Below, in pieces: positions 35,035 to 47,536 of a stretch of 64,000 bases of DNA. Origin of the DNA: Trema orientale (taxonomy: Eukaryota; Streptophyta; Magnoliopsida; Rosales; Cannabaceae). The stretch's first letter is position 1, and each line of letters opens with the position of its first letter. A model generated the notes under the pieces. The model was not told the DNA's origin. It was given only the letters and a program-made list of their open reading frames with translations, and searched no databases. Location: NCBI GenBank assembly GCA_002914845.1, contig JXTC01000046.1:951496-1015495 (forward strand), read 5' to 3'. The position numbers were made by a program, and so were the translations under genes.

Positions 35035-38000
35035 GGCCAATTCTTCGTTACAAATACGAATAGTGTCTTAATTTCACTTTGCCGCTTTTTCTCAATCTTT
35101 AATACATGCTAGCACCTCAATTATTTTAGGAGCCAACGAAGCCCTCCGCTCATCTACTATCATCTTAGTCGTGCTAAAAGCAGACTCTGAAGAAATCGTG
35201 GACACCGGAATTATTAAAACTGTTGAAATAATGCCCTATAAAGCAGTTTATTATTTTGACATTACAAATAATTTATTATCGGATTATTTGTTATCTATTT
35301 GTTGTTAATAAATTCCATGTTATGAATTTTAATTTCATTTATGTCCCATTGATTTACATGTGATGTGTATATTTATCTTATGCAAACATCTAAAGATTCC
35401 AAGACATATAATGAGTAATAAATAATTATTCGTATGATGAGTTCATATGTGGGAGACATTATATTCTTTATTTCATTATGTCTAAATTAAATTGTTCGCA
35501 TTCTGTATATTCAAGATGGAATACTTTACTGTGCCATAGAATGTAGTGTTGTCTATTTAATTAATGAAGTATCCAATTATCGAAATCAATCTTAGGATAG
35601 AAACACTAGTGTATTATAAGAAAGTTATAACAATATCGAACAGGACCGAGTGAATTAGAATTTAAGGTTAAGTGCCTAACTTAAATTTCTAATTTCACTA
35701 ATCTAGCATTATTGTAGAAGACCTTAATCCTAGTGATTAACGAACTTACTTTCATGTGTTTTATCTTTTTGAGTTACTAAAAGACTAGTTCCGATTTATG
35801 GTTCGAACTCCAGTATCTTGAAAGATAAGGTGTATAAAATGTGTAGAACGTTTTTTATGATGAACGCTATGCGTATAATATCACTTTGAGTTTTTTTAAG
35901 CATTTGGATAATATAAACCAGGACCCCAGTATTCACTATGTGAATTTGACTGTGTTGGTATAAACAGATACAAACACCGTAGTCAACTATTATCCATTAG
36001 ATGAAAAATAACAACTCAAAGGTAAATATGTACTAAAGGGGTAATACGGTAATTTCACCCTACTAATATAACATTACATTGGGGGTACGTCTGCAGGTAT
36101 AGTATATACTAAATGGATCAAGCTAATTATTTAATAATAAGCTTCACAGAAAATAAATGACATTTGGTCCAAGAGTTCAATATTGGGCCTACAGTGATGT
36201 GCCCCAATATTAATGGACAAGGCCCAATCATAATTAAGAGTTAATTATGATAGTAGGTATATGGTCTATTGGAGCTTGGGCCTTATAGATCCATCTAGTC
36301 CCCTGTCTAGCTCAAATTAAAGCCCAATAATTATTTGATGATCAGTTGAGCCCAACAAGCCCAATAAGCCCATTAGGGTTTACTAATCTCTCTATAATTA
36401 AGAGAAAAGTTCTCTAACTGCACAGAATATCAACTACACATGAAACATCCCCTTGTGAAGAGAGTGTCACACGCATAGTAGAGAGAAAGAGAGAGCAGAA
36501 ATCGGCCAGCACTAGGGTTCACCATCCTTGGTGTTTTTTGACCATCCTGGAGAAATCAGTTCGAGGAGATTATCTTCTTGCTCATCTACGGATCTCTTTA
36601 TTGGGAATCAAGAAGGTGACCACCCACTTGATCAATCAAACGGCTTTCGAGAATAGACCGAAAGATGAGAAGGTTGTGGAGCGAATCCGGGCATTGTTCT
36701 TATCTAGATCAAGAGCTAATTTATGTTAGATCACGATCCGAAACGTTTTGTAAAAAGAAAAATTTTAAACGACCAATTCCGTTGCATTTCTAGATTTTAC
36801 AAAACTATGGTGTTCTTGAAAATGATTTTATGAAATATTTTCCAGAAATTTATTCCAGTAGACACCAGCAAAAACGTCACGGGCTAATTGTGAAAGCACC
36901 GGGAATCTTAGTTGATACTTTTGCCACCAGTCCAAAACTTTGAAGTTCTCATCATCAGGGTCGATGTCAGAGTCTAGATCAATATATTGGTTAAGCTCAG
37001 AGGATTGTTGTGGATTCATTGGTAGTAGTGGTTGACTTGAACTTGATGATGTTGATGATGAGCCACGACTACGCCCTTGAGAATAAGAACCTATCATGCT
37101 CCAAAAAGACTTATTCTTTGATTGTTCTTCAGTTTGTTGTGGAGTGTGTTGTTGTTGACTACTGCCAAACTTAGCCTTATATATACTATACACTTCAAAA
37201 AACTTGTCACGAGCATTTGTATATTCAAAATTATAATATATCTCAAAACATGTAGAAATGTAGCTAATTAAATTAGAAAGACCATTTAATTTACCCCTAG
37301 GATCTAAAATAAAAGAAAATAAATATAATAAAGGAATTGGAAATCAATATTTAAAAAATACTTCTTGCATACATGTTATAATTGGTTCAAATATAGGGTC
37401 ATTTCTTTCCTTACAAAATATTTCAGCAATAAAAAAGATATGACGTAAAATAATTAGAGAAGTAGGATAATAAATACCAAATAATGCAACAGTAGCTTCA
37501 TAAAAAGCATATAAAAAATGTACAAATTTTTCACAAATAAACCAATCTTCATTTTTCAATACTAATGAACTATTTTTGAATTGTAAAACATAGTAATTAG
37601 AATTTTATATGGTAATGCATTTTTTAACATTAAATAAGTGGAATTCCACCTTACAGGCATGTTAACTTGGAATTTTCTTAGTTTTAATCTTTGAGCTATG
37701 CAATATCTTTTAAATTCGGCAACGAGTAGATTAGAAGCATGAATATAAGCAATAGCAGATCGAATATTTTCAATATATACACTTATAACATCCATACATG
37801 ATTTGACGATAAGGTTGATGATGTGACATGCACAATGTTGATGCAGTAAAAATCCTCCGATGTATGAACTTACCAAATTGGTAAGTAATTTTATAGCCTT
37901 TGTGTTTGCGGTAGCATTATTTAAAGTGATAGAGATAATGCGATTCTCTATGCCATATTCTTCAACAACATTTAAAATTCTCTCTCTAATAATTTCAGCA

Positions 38001-38770
38001 GTATGTTTATTATCAACGACTCGAAAACTAATTATTCTTTTTTGCATTATCCATCTTGAATCTTAATAATGTGCAACTACACTTAAATAATCTTGTTTGG
38101 AATTAGCACCCCAAATATCAGATGTCAATGCAATATAAAAGTTTAATAAAGTTAATTCAGATATTAATTCTTTACGCATATTTTCATAAACTTTAATCAA
38201 ATCACTCCTAGTGGTATTTCTAGAAACTCTTTTAAAGTTTGGATAATAAGATCTTCTAATATGATCTTCATAGCTATTACAATCATCAAACTCTAATGGT
38301 AAATCTTTTATAGCAATTAAACGTGCTAGAGACTCTCTAGCTACTAAAGGATCATAGTTCCAAGAACTTACCGAACCATCCTTGTTGAATTGAAGTATTG
38401 ATTGAGTGGGTTCCTTGTCTCTTTTGTGTTTTTTGACACATGCATCACTATGTCTATTCAAATGAGCGGTCCCACTAGATGGTTTAGCAGTTAATAATTT
38501 CTTACAATATTTACATCTCGCCATTTTTGTCTTCTTACCATCGGCTTCATCTTTGAATTCCGGATTGAAATGGTCCCATACATTGGAAGTTGTCCTTGCA
38601 CGTTTGGAGGTCGTGCTTGCACTCGGCGAACAACTATCTTGAAATTGTGAATAACTTCCACTAGCATTTGGATTAGTTTACATTTTAGGGACTTGGTCAC
38701 CCTCTTCAGCTATGCGAATTTGGTCATCATCCATTTCCAAATCAATAGGGATATTTTTTGACATATCCAT
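35035..38770 (-). pseudogene. hAT transposase (BED finger, RNase-H-like, dimerisation domain)
   Basis: It starts MDMSKNIPIDLEMDDDQIRI. The BED finger is at about 38580-38440 (SNVWDHFNPEF, CKYCKKLL, HLNRHSDAC; C-x2-C...H-x4-C type). The catalytic-domain motifs follow (TSDIWGANSKQDYLSVVAHY, CACHIINLIVK, VNMPVRWNSTYLML). The C-terminal dimerisation domain starts LDWWQKYQLRFPVLSQLARD (about 36905-36860). The rest of the domain, PVSTISSESAFSTT then DERRASLAPKIIEVLACIKD, is found at about 35205-35060, beyond the inserted solo LTR. In-frame stops are visible, for example TAA after EGDQVPKM, after SVVAHY and after CIKD, so it is inactive. Without interruptions it would be close to the usual 650-700 residues. 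Confidence 0.8.
35221..36801 (+). mobile_element. Copia-like solo LTR inside the hAT element
   Basis: It begins TGTTGAAATAATGCCCTAT and ends near GATTTTACA, about 1.58 kb. It is flanked by AAAAC (35216-35220 and 36801-36805; one A may be shared with the LTR end, making the duplication 4 or 5 bp). The start and the late CCGTTGCATTTC word are like the long LTRs of some plant copia lines. No internal genes are present, so it is the remnant of LTR-LTR recombination. It is younger than the hAT insertion because it lies within it. Confidence 0.65.
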
Positions 38771-38779
38771 ATCCTATAT

Positions 38780-39600
38780 TAAAAATATGGATATTAAAAT
38801 TATACACAGCTACAAATAAATCGAAATTAAAAATATAATATTCTAATAAACTTCCTACCAACTTAATTATAAACTATTATAAATTACAAATAAATTGAAA
38901 TTAAAAATATAATATTCTAATAAACTTTCTACTAACTTAATTGTAAACAACCATAAATTATAAATTAATTGAAATTAAAAATATTCTAATAAATTTTCTA
39001 CTAACTTAATTATAAACAATTATAAATTATAAATTAATTGAAATTAAAAATATTCTAATAAACTTTCTACTAACTTAATTGTAAACTAATAAATTGAAAT
39101 TAAAAATATAATATTCTAATAAACTTTTTAGTTTCTACTAATTTAATTGTAAACAACTATAAATTACAAATTAATTATAAAAATATACAATAAACTTTCT
39201 ACAAACTACAAACTAATGAACTACTATCTTAATTGTAAACAATTACAATTGAATTGAAATTAGAAACAAAGTCTTGTAGAACTACTAAGTTAGTAACTAG
39301 TAACTACAAACTACTAACTATTATACTAGTAATAATAGTAAATAACTAAATATATTACAAATTAAAGAAATTAAAAAGATAAGTGTGATAAATAAATTAA
39401 ATCGTACCTTGAATTAAGCTTTATGAGTTGTGGAGAGTTTGGAGACTATAAAATATAATTACTAATAATTAGTAAATAGTAATTAGATAAGAGAGAAAAA
39501 GATAAAATTGAGAATATAATTAGAGATTTAGAGAGAAAGAATGAGAGAATAAGAGAGTATTTGAAAATTGTAAGTGTGAAAAAAGAGTAGAGAGTGTAGG
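38780..39600. repeat. AT-rich repeated leader of the hAT element
   Basis: About eight imperfect repeats of TTGAAATTAAAAATATAATATTCTAATAAACTT-type sequence (shorter forms in places) between the transposase start and its promoter. GAGAGAAA words and a TATTTATAGTG TATA-like box lie at about 39602. Confidence 0.6.
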
Positions 39601-40039
39601 GTATTTATAGTGTAAAAAAAAATTTTTTTAAAAAAAAAATAAGTTTAAACTTTAAAACAAAAAAAAAACAAAAAAATAAATAAATAAATATAAGACCCGT
39701 TGGAAATTGATGGACAAAGGGCAGAGACACAATTTTTTAAAATTAAAAAAAAAATTAAGGGCCTATACGATTCTGGGCCCAAAAAAAAAAGGGTCGGGCC
39801 AAGCCGAGCCGGCAGGCCGCAAATCCCAGGCCTAGCTTGGCCTGGCGAGCCACGAATCCCAGGCCCAGCCTAGCCCTGCCTCTAAGGTCGGGCTCAGTCT
39901 GGGCCCTAAAACTTACAGGCCAGGCTAGGCCGGGCCAGCCCGCAAGCCACTCTACCGGGCCACGGGCCGGCCTGTTAGCCCCGGCCCGAATTGCTAGGAC
40001 TAGTGTGGAGCTAACATGGTGCAAAAGAAAAGAGCTGTA

Positions 40040-41099
40040 GTGCCCATCTGTCCTCTCGCCATGTTCTCTTCTCTATTAAAAACCGACGTATGTATTATAT
40101 TAGTTTTGGGAATGTGTTTTACTTTTATGATTTAACTTAAAAATATGAATAAATTATACTGGGATATGTAATATTGATCTTCTAAATTATATAAATTGAT
40201 ATTTCCCTTTAACTATATCCACATCGTAGATAATGTAATATGAAGAGCAATTATATCTATATCATACTTAGTGTACTATGATCAATAATAGATAGGAACA
40301 CGTCTAAAACAAAAGCAACACATTACATAGTAACAATGTACTATGATCAATAATAGATATGAACACTTCTAAAACAAAAGCAAGACAAATTTTTTTTACC
40401 AACAAGCATAAAGAAAGAAAAGAGCACCCAAAAAGTTTTGTAAAAAAAATAATAATAAATAATAAAAATAAAAACAAAAAATAAAAATAAAAACTATCAC
40501 TGTGTTTGTAAGAGAGAAATGGGAGACGGGGGAAATGAGAGAAATGGGAGAGAAAAAACGTTTTTTTTTTTTGTCTTTTTACTTTTTGTTTAAAATAATT
40601 TTGGAAGTGACAAATTTTTACTCCCATTATTTTTAAAAAAAAATTTATAATTTTTTTATATAAAACAAAAGCATGGGTACCACGCATGTTTTCAAAAAGA
40701 AAATTGCAAATCTTTACTAATTTAAACAGAAGTGTATTAGAAAAAAAAATACACTATTTAGTAAGAGGGGAGAAAGTAGGTAGGAGAGATAGGAGTCTGA
40801 CAATCCCTTAAGTTGTTTCGTATAAATGATAGATAGTATTTATTTATAAATACCATATTGCCCATTTTATTATTTTTTGAATATTTTTTTTCTCTCTGCT
40901 AGATAGTAAATTTGTCAGTACACATCCAATCTTTATAAAGAGGGATTAAGATCTAATATCCAATTTTACTGTCTCATTCACTTACAAGTAGACAACTCAA
41001 TATTTTTAGTATCCACCTTATAAAAGTAATTAATTTATTGAATTATTATATTTTTTTGATAGGGTGTCTACTTTTAAATGGACGAGAAAATAAATGTGA
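40040..41099. other. Gene-free AT-rich stretch
   Basis: It holds a local ~55-bp duplication (ACTATGATCAATAATAGATA with CTAAAACAAAAGCAA, at 40276-40320 and 40338-40385). A GTGTTTGTAAGAGAGAAATG word at 40502 resembles, inverted, CCCTCTTACCAAACAAAG at 41653. The pair may be the ends of a decayed ~1.2-kb element. No gene is supported. Confidence 0.45.
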
Positions 41100-41530
41100 T
41101 AGCAAAATGAGATGGTTTCTAACACTTTTACCTAGAAAAACAAAAAAGAATTACAAAATTATGGTGGATCATTTTCTTTTTTCAATTCCAATACTGCTTT
41201 TTTTTAGAAAGATGCCACCTTTTAAAGAGTTTTTAAAAAAATGTCATTTTTAAAACAGTTACTAGTTATCAGTGTTTGAAAACTAGTTACCAGTTATCAG
41301 TTATATACCTATTATAAATACATTTGGTTATTAGTTAGCAGTGCTCAAAAATTGGTTACTGATTACTAGTTACTATTTTTTTGAAAATGTTATTTTACTA
41401 AGAACTTTTTAAAAAATAGTATTTTCCTAAAACAAATGCAGTACCAAATATAGAAAAAATTGAGCCCAACGTATTTTTTTTATTATTTTCTAAAAAGGCC
41501 ACAAATGGCCTAATTTTCTCCAAAATGAGA
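41100..41530. repeat. Dispersed repeat, copy B
   Basis: Matches 18260-18690 along its length, with many substitutions. The ACTAGTTACCAGTTATCAG block at about 41262-41370 is the best conserved. Confidence 0.7.
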
Positions 41531-41969
41531 GAACAGATCCATATACTCCAAAGGGGAGGGATTCATTTTGGTGGGCCCAAATTGAGACCTAACCCCTCTA
41601 CCTCTGCTTTCCCTTTATCCTTCCACCCCTCTTCATGCTTCTTCGCTTCCCTCTTACCAAACAAAGTCTAAGTGTGTTAAAAGACCAACTCAACAAATTG
41701 CAAAAATTTGAACTATGCCCCTTAACTTTACTTTGTAACAGTATTGTGATATATCTTATTAGAGTCCATGTGTTAACCAGTAAAAGAAGAGAATAGATTT
41801 AAAACGATCTAAATAGAATGGGAAAAAAAACCATTCAAGTGAGAAAAGAGATCAAGGCGGGAAAAAACCGCAGCGTAAATATACAGGTATGGTGTGAGAA
41901 AAGCATTAGAATAATTCGCTTCTGTCCGCCCGATATATAATCATATACTTAATTGTACAACACTTAAAT

Positions 41970-42125
41970 CTGTTTATCCTTTAAGAAAATAATGGTTTTG
42001 GAGACTTACACGTGCTTACATATTTGAATTTAGAGTTTGAAAACTATCTGTTTATCCTTTAAGAAAATAATGGTTTTGGAGACTTACACGTGCTTACATA
42101 TTTGAATTTAGAGTTTGAAAACTAT
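41970..42125. repeat. Perfect 78-bp tandem duplication
   Basis: 41970-42047 is repeated exactly at 42048-42125 (starts CTGTTTATCCTTTAAG, ends GTTTGAAAACTAT). No difference was seen between the copies. Confidence 0.95.
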
Positions 42126-42834
42126 TTAGTATATTATTGTATTTATTGTTATGTCAATCCTACGAAATAATAATTATGTTCATTGGTATTTTAATTTATA
42201 AATTTCTTATTTTATCATTAACAATGGGTATGGTTAGATGGGTATGTCATTAAAATTGACTTTCGGTGATGGAAATAATAATTGTAAATCTGTCCACCCT
42301 GATGCCATTCAAACTCCAAGGTCCCAATCTCTCAACCCTATTAGGGTTCAATTGAGTAGTAGGTATATGAAACTGGTCCATACTAAACGTACAGATTTGG
42401 AAATTGAACACCATAATCCACCCAGCAGTTTCTAACTACAAAATTTAGATCCATAGTAGTCCAAAAATCTTAAGTAGAATTAAAGATTACATCCATTTTA
42501 AGTGGACAAAATAATGGAACTAATAATAGTAAACAAATTGAAAAGGAAAATTTGCTCACTTCTTGATCTAGATGAGACCAATGGGCCAAATAGAGGTACC
42601 GAATACAAGAGGCAAGCAAGCAAAAACATCATTGAATTCAAGATACAAACGGAATTTAGAAATCAAAATCTTTAACAAGACATAATATCTCCTTAATAGA
42701 CTAAAAAAACCATTATATTAAATTCTAGAATCTTCATTATAGCGATAAACACAAAAATGTATTTGAACAGCTAAAAGGATATCCGAGCAAATGAAAACAT
42801 AAAAACCCTAAAGATTAAACAACGAACACATAAC
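42126..42834. other. 3' intergenic region of the P0 gene
   Basis: The last part (about 42640-42834) is the probable 3' untranslated region of the P0 gene on the minus strand. The open frame at 42238-42435 has no recognisable motif and is not called. Confidence 0.5.
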
Positions 42835-44657
42835 TTAATCAAACAAACTAAATCCCATATCATCATCGGACTCCTCGGCTGGTTCATCCTTCTTTTCCTC
42901 AACCTTGGCAGCAACTGGGGCAGATCCAGACTCTGCAATGGCAACTGGGGCGGCGGCAACTGCAAACTTGCTTGGGTCCTGCAATTTAACACAGGCAAAA
43001 AAGAACAGATTCAGAAAAATTAAGCTGCTTAAAACTTAAAAAGAGAAAACAAAACGTGAAAATGGCAGTCATCAGTCATTCGAAACAAATCATTGACAAG
43101 AAGAGCACATTACCTTCAGGAACTCCTTAACTTTGTCTGCCTGTGGGAAGGAATACTCAGTAGCAACAGCCACAGCCAGGACATTCTTGTATGCATTGGT
43201 GAACATGTGCGGAGCAGCAGCAAGAGTTGGATAAGAGATGGCCAGTGCCAACGAGGTGACCATAGAAACACCAGAAGCAAACTTCTCAATAAGGTCTTCC
43301 TCAGTCAGATCAAGCACCTCTGGGCTGAAGACTGAACCGTTGTCATAAACAGAGAGGACAACAAGACCATATGAGAAGGGCCTGATGCCAAGCTTCGCAA
43401 GGAGGGCAGCCTCAGAGGAACCAACCTTATCACCCTTCTTGATGAGCTCAACAGGTGTGATAATTTCCACAGTACCCTTGTTAATCTTGGTGGGGATGTT
43501 AAGCACCTGGAATGTAAAAGGTGTAAGTCTTAATCTCCAAGAAAACAGAAATAAAACAGGTTAACTGTAGCAAGTATTAAAGACCTGGAAGAAAGAGGTC
43601 TGGGATGGATCCAGCCCGGTGTTGCCAGGAGGCACAACAACATCAATCGGGGCAATCAAACCAACACGAGCAGGGGCTCCGACCTGTTAAATTTGGAAGA
43701 ATAAAACAATTAAATAAAGGAAAACTCCCTTATTCCGTTCAATTAAGTAATTAACTTTATTGGACGGTTCTCTTGATGGCTGTAATATTTTGTATTCTTT
43801 TTGGACTTCCTTAATAAGATTCCTTGAATGATTTCATTCAAAAGAAAATTAAGCACAACTCTTCTTCCAGAGAAAAATTGAGTAGAACTATATTTCAATA
43901 AGGGGTACATCAGTAAAACGTTGAACTGTATAGACAGATTCAATCAATAAGCTATTACTTGGCAAAGTTCAATATTTTCCTCCAAAAACACAATGTCAAA
44001 CAAAACAAAAAGGATGCCCCAATACAGAAATGACCAAAAAGAATTTAACTTTGGAGTAATATATCTCAAACCAATCCCATTTACTAGTGGTCAATACGAT
44101 TCAATCAATTTGAACAAGTCTAAAGTAGCCATAACACTGTTAGATATGCGATAAAAAAACTATACATTTCCTTAAATAAATGAGCAAAAAATGAATCACA
44201 GATCAGTGGTGCCTCACCTTGTACTTAGCAACCTCTTCACTGACTTCCTTCAAATCGCCCTTTGTGAAAATCAGACCCACATTACCCTAACACCAAGATA
44301 AACACACACAACAAGACAAATCAAAAGACCCATAACAGAACACATCAAATCCAGATACATCAGTAAAATGATCAAATCAAACCGCCCAAAATCAAAACAT
44401 ACGACAAGGAGGGGAATGAGATTGAGATAGGCCTGGTTGCCAGTCTTCTCAGAGTGGATCCTTATTGAGCGCTTCATCATGGTGTTCTTCCCCATGAGCA
44501 CCACGGAATCACCACGAAGACCCTTCCGGATGTTCTGGAGCTGGTTCGACCCAACATTGTCGGCTGCCACAATCAGGACCTGGGTGTAGTCTTCAAGGAG
44601 CTGGCAGAGCTTGGCGTCGTAAGCGATCTTCTTCTCAGCCTTGGAGGGTTTGCCCAT
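42835..44657 (-). CDS. RPP0: 60S acidic ribosomal protein P0 (uL10)
   Basis: Five exons with GT-AG introns and intact phase: 44657-44403, 44286-44218, 43683-43585, 43506-43114 and 42978-42835; 319 codons plus TAA, the normal plant length. It opens [20 protein letters not shown] with the rRNA-binding uL10 region ([30 protein letters not shown]). It continues through [20 protein letters not shown] and [20 protein letters not shown], the central domain ([20 protein letters not shown]) and an alanine-rich hinge, to the acidic tail [13 protein letters not shown]. That tail is the stalk signature shared with P1/P2. P0 anchors the P1/P2 dimers of the ribosomal stalk and takes part in elongation-factor GTPase activation. 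All exon boundaries fall between whole codons. It looks functional. Confidence 0.97.
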
Positions 44658-44805
44658 TTTTTCGATTTGGGGTTTTCAGAAAAAAAGATAAAATGGCAAA
44701 ATTGAGGGCCAAGATGAAGCTACTAGGGCTTGATCAAGGCGGACAGCTAGAGCAGCGCCGTCTCTTTAACCTCTTTTCTGGCTATGGAGATTGGAAGAGT
44801 TAAGG

Positions 44806-45060
44806 ACAAAACCCTAGGGAGCTAAAGCAAAAGCGTTAAGAAATGATACTCTATGGCTGTTTGGTTTATATATGGCTGTTTGGGAAGAGGAGGGAGTTGG
44901 GGTTTTCGGTGACCTAGATCTGACGGTTCTGTTTGCTGTTGGGATTTGATCTGATGGCTGTGATGAATGGGTGCTTGGTGGGCTTTTTTGTGCGCGTGTG
45001 TTGTTTTGGGCTTTTCGCAACTTGCTACAAAACATAGATGGGCTTCCTCGACTTAAACGA
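44806..45060 (-). promoter_or_regulatory. P0 promoter: TATA, telo-box and site II-like words
   Basis: On the minus strand, ATATATAAA lies at about 44874-44866. An AAACCCTA telo-box word lies at 44808-44815 (plus strand), and TGGGCT/TGGGCC-type words at about 44979, 45007 and 45040. Telo-boxes plus site II elements are typical of plant ribosomal-protein promoters (established knowledge). The start of transcription is probably near 44840. Confidence 0.6.
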
Positions 45061-45255
45061 CAGGCAACGTTGGAAACGGCATGATAGTTTTGTTTCAACT
45101 TTAAACAACGGCAATCTTCATACGACAAATGATAAATGGCACAAGGTTATCAGTTAACGACAAGTATGTTCTATTTTTTAACGACGTGAATCCTTAGAGA
45201 AAAACTACGTCAGTTTTCTAAATCAAACCAAACAAGAATTTTGGATCAAGTATAA

Positions 45256-45812
45256 GGGATAATGACATAAAAGTACCCTAAATTTTAACTTTACTGCAAA
45301 ACATATCTTCACTTTTAATATCCTGCAAATTAATAGCCTCATTTTTTGAAATTCTATAAATTAATACTCCAATTTTTTAATTTTGCAAATTAGTATCCTT
45401 ATATTTAAAATTTCTACAAATTTATACTATTGATCCCTAATTAACCGATTTTAATAATAAAAAAAAAGGGTGTACCCCTTATTTACTCAATAAAAACTTA
45501 TTAAACACTGATAAAATTAGTTTGTTTAACTTTTCATTCAAGAGAAAAAGAAGAAAAATATTTGGAATGAAAAGTCAAAGGGGTTATTTGCATTTTTTAA
45601 CTTGCCCATGTTACAAATTTGCTAAAAAGAAAAAAGTCAACGTATTAATTTGCAAGAATTGTAAATGTCAAGATATTAATTTGTAAAATTCAAAAATTAG
45701 GGTATTAATTTGCATAATTTTAAAAATGAGAGTATTAATTTATAGAAGTTCAAAAATTAGAGTATATTTTGTAAAAAAGTTAACAGTCAAGATATTTTTA
45801 TGCCATTAATCC
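45256..45812. mobile_element. Foldback Tourist-like MITE
   Basis: Flanked by TAA (45253-45255 and 45813-45815). The ends GGGATAATGACATAAAAGTA and TTTTTATGCCATTAATCC are inverted repeats. The arms (about 45256-45430 and 45640-45812) are complementary over most of their length, built of CAAATTAATA/CTCATTTTT words. 557 bp with no coding capacity. Confidence 0.75.
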
Positions 45813-45815
45813 TAA

Positions 45816-47530
45816 CGACAACAAGCGTCACTTAAGCGGCATATCGTTCCATTCAATATATTATTAAAAAAATAAAAAACCTCAAGCGACATCTCATTTT
45901 CCATTTTATCTTTGCCACACTAAATTTGCTCCTTCTTTCTTGTGCTATTATGACTAAAGTATGCCATATTTTGCCACATATCGAAAAGAAACCAAAATCT
46001 TTATTTTATTCTATGATTTTCATAATGTCATAGATTTGCATAAGAACTAAGTTTTGGTCTTAGTTTTGACTCGTACTTTACAATATCACATTTTAATGCT
46101 TAAAATTATACTTTTGCGCAATTTTAGCGCTTAGTTTATAGCATGATTAGGAAGAAGAAAAAAAGAGAGAGAGAGGGGGGAGACATAGTTCGAGTATCAA
46201 ATTTGGGACATTTTAAAAGTTAGAGAAAAAAATGAGATTTTTTGTAGTCTTTGTAAGGTACAAAATCTATCTACCGAATCTAGGTCATTTTGAAAGTCAC
46301 AGAAAAAAAAAATGAGATTTTTGTAGAGTTTCTAAGTTACAAAATTTACGCTCAAAAGTTACTCATAATAATGTAAAATGTTTTTTAAATCACTCATGTT
46401 ATGTGTATGACATAGTCCCACATTGAAAAAAATATGGGTAGTTAAAAAATATGTTACATAGTCGTGTGTGACTTTTCATTGAAATTGTATATATTAGCAT
46501 TGTTCATAGGAGTAGTTTACAAAAACAAAATGAATGATAAATTCTATTTTTGAACCGATCTATTAAGTCAATTATACTCATGACCTAAGCCTTGGACTAG
46601 GTTTTTGTTTTAACTTATCCCATAAGCTTTTAAATGTCCAATTTTGGCTTTCCAACTATGTTTTTGTCAAAAATTTGGTCCTTAAATTTTTTCCATTATT
46701 GGCCCTGAACCCTCTAGTTTAAGAGCTAAGATAAAGACAAAAAATATAGTTCAATGATCAAAATTGAACAGTTGAAAGTCAAGATGCCAGAAATGAGACA
46801 AACATATAATTCAGACACCAAATCTAACACTTTTTATGTTTATAGACTAAATTGGTGTTGAACCTATAATTCGAGATCCAAAGTGCAATTAGCTTGAAAA
46901 ATATAATTACGAACCACGTCAAACTTTAAACATTAAAAGAAAAAAAATGCACACAAAAAAAAAAAAAATGCACATCGCTTTTATTGACAGATGACAACAA
47001 ATTTTAAACAAACATTGACATCAAAATTCTTAAAAGGGTAAATCTTATTTTTAGTTATTGGACAATTATCTAGATATTTATTTGGTTCATCAACTTTCAA
47101 AATGTCACATTATGCTATATTGAATTATGTTATTTTGTATCAATTTTGATCCCTAGTTTATACTAAGATTGCTCAATCAAAGATTAAGAACACAATTGAT
47201 ATTAACAACAATAATAGTAATAGCACATTTCAGCATAACAGAATATGACATTTGAAGTTTCAAGAATTAAAATGATGGGAAAAACACAGTTTAGAGACCA
47301 AATTTGGAACATTTAAAAAAATCATGGATCAAAATGGGATATAGATTTTTTTTCAAGGACTAAGAAGTAAGAAATAGATTAACCCAATCCATGATGGAAA
47401 ACAGCAAGTCGTTCAATGACTCAAAACGACATGAAATACTTTTAGGAATTACAATATGTCATTGTTCTACAAACGACATGAAAAATTGTCAAAAAAATAT
47501 ATATACACATGCATAGCGGCATATTATTGT
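45816..47530. other. Gene-free region with a second possible MITE
   Basis: No gene is supported. 47037-47384 starts GGGTAAATCTTATTTTTAGT and ends with the approximate complement of GGGTTAATCTATTTCTTAC, a possible small element without a clear target duplication. GTCCCACATTG at about 46425 resembles, with one mismatch, the snRNA upstream element. Confidence 0.4.
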
Positions 47531-47536
47531 TTTTTA

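Larger units (their letters stand above)
34477..40002 (-). mobile_element. hAT transposon with BED-finger transposase, disrupted
   Basis: The exact 8-bp target duplication GTGTGGAG flanks it (34469-34476 and 40003-40010). The ends are TAGAGGTGAC and GCTAGGACTA (weak inverted repeat, as usual for this group). Both ends carry clusters of GGGCCGGCCC-type words (34495-34620 and 39770-39985). The transposase gene runs on the minus strand from 38770 to about 35035. A copia-like solo LTR is inserted near its C-terminal end. The total is 5,526 bp, or about 3.9 kb without the LTR. Confidence 0.9.

Noticed and set aside
39755-40040. Proline/glycine/arginine-rich frames on both strands
   Set aside because: Produced by the GC-rich terminal repeats of the hAT element.
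40497-41671. Possible 1.2-kb element with TGTTTGTAAGAG-type ends
   Set aside because: The ends are only loosely complementary, no target duplication was found, and the interior includes the dispersed repeat copy B.
43093-43335. Plus-strand frame of 80 codons
   Set aside because: Antisense shadow of exon 4 of the ribosomal P0 gene.
44814-45128. Minus-strand frame of 104 codons upstream of P0
   Set aside because: It overlaps the promoter (TATA box, telo-box, site II words) and has no family motif.
46380-46500. AGTCCCACATTG as an snRNA promoter element
   Set aside because: It differs from RTCCCACATCG, and no snRNA-like sequence or properly spaced TATA box follows.
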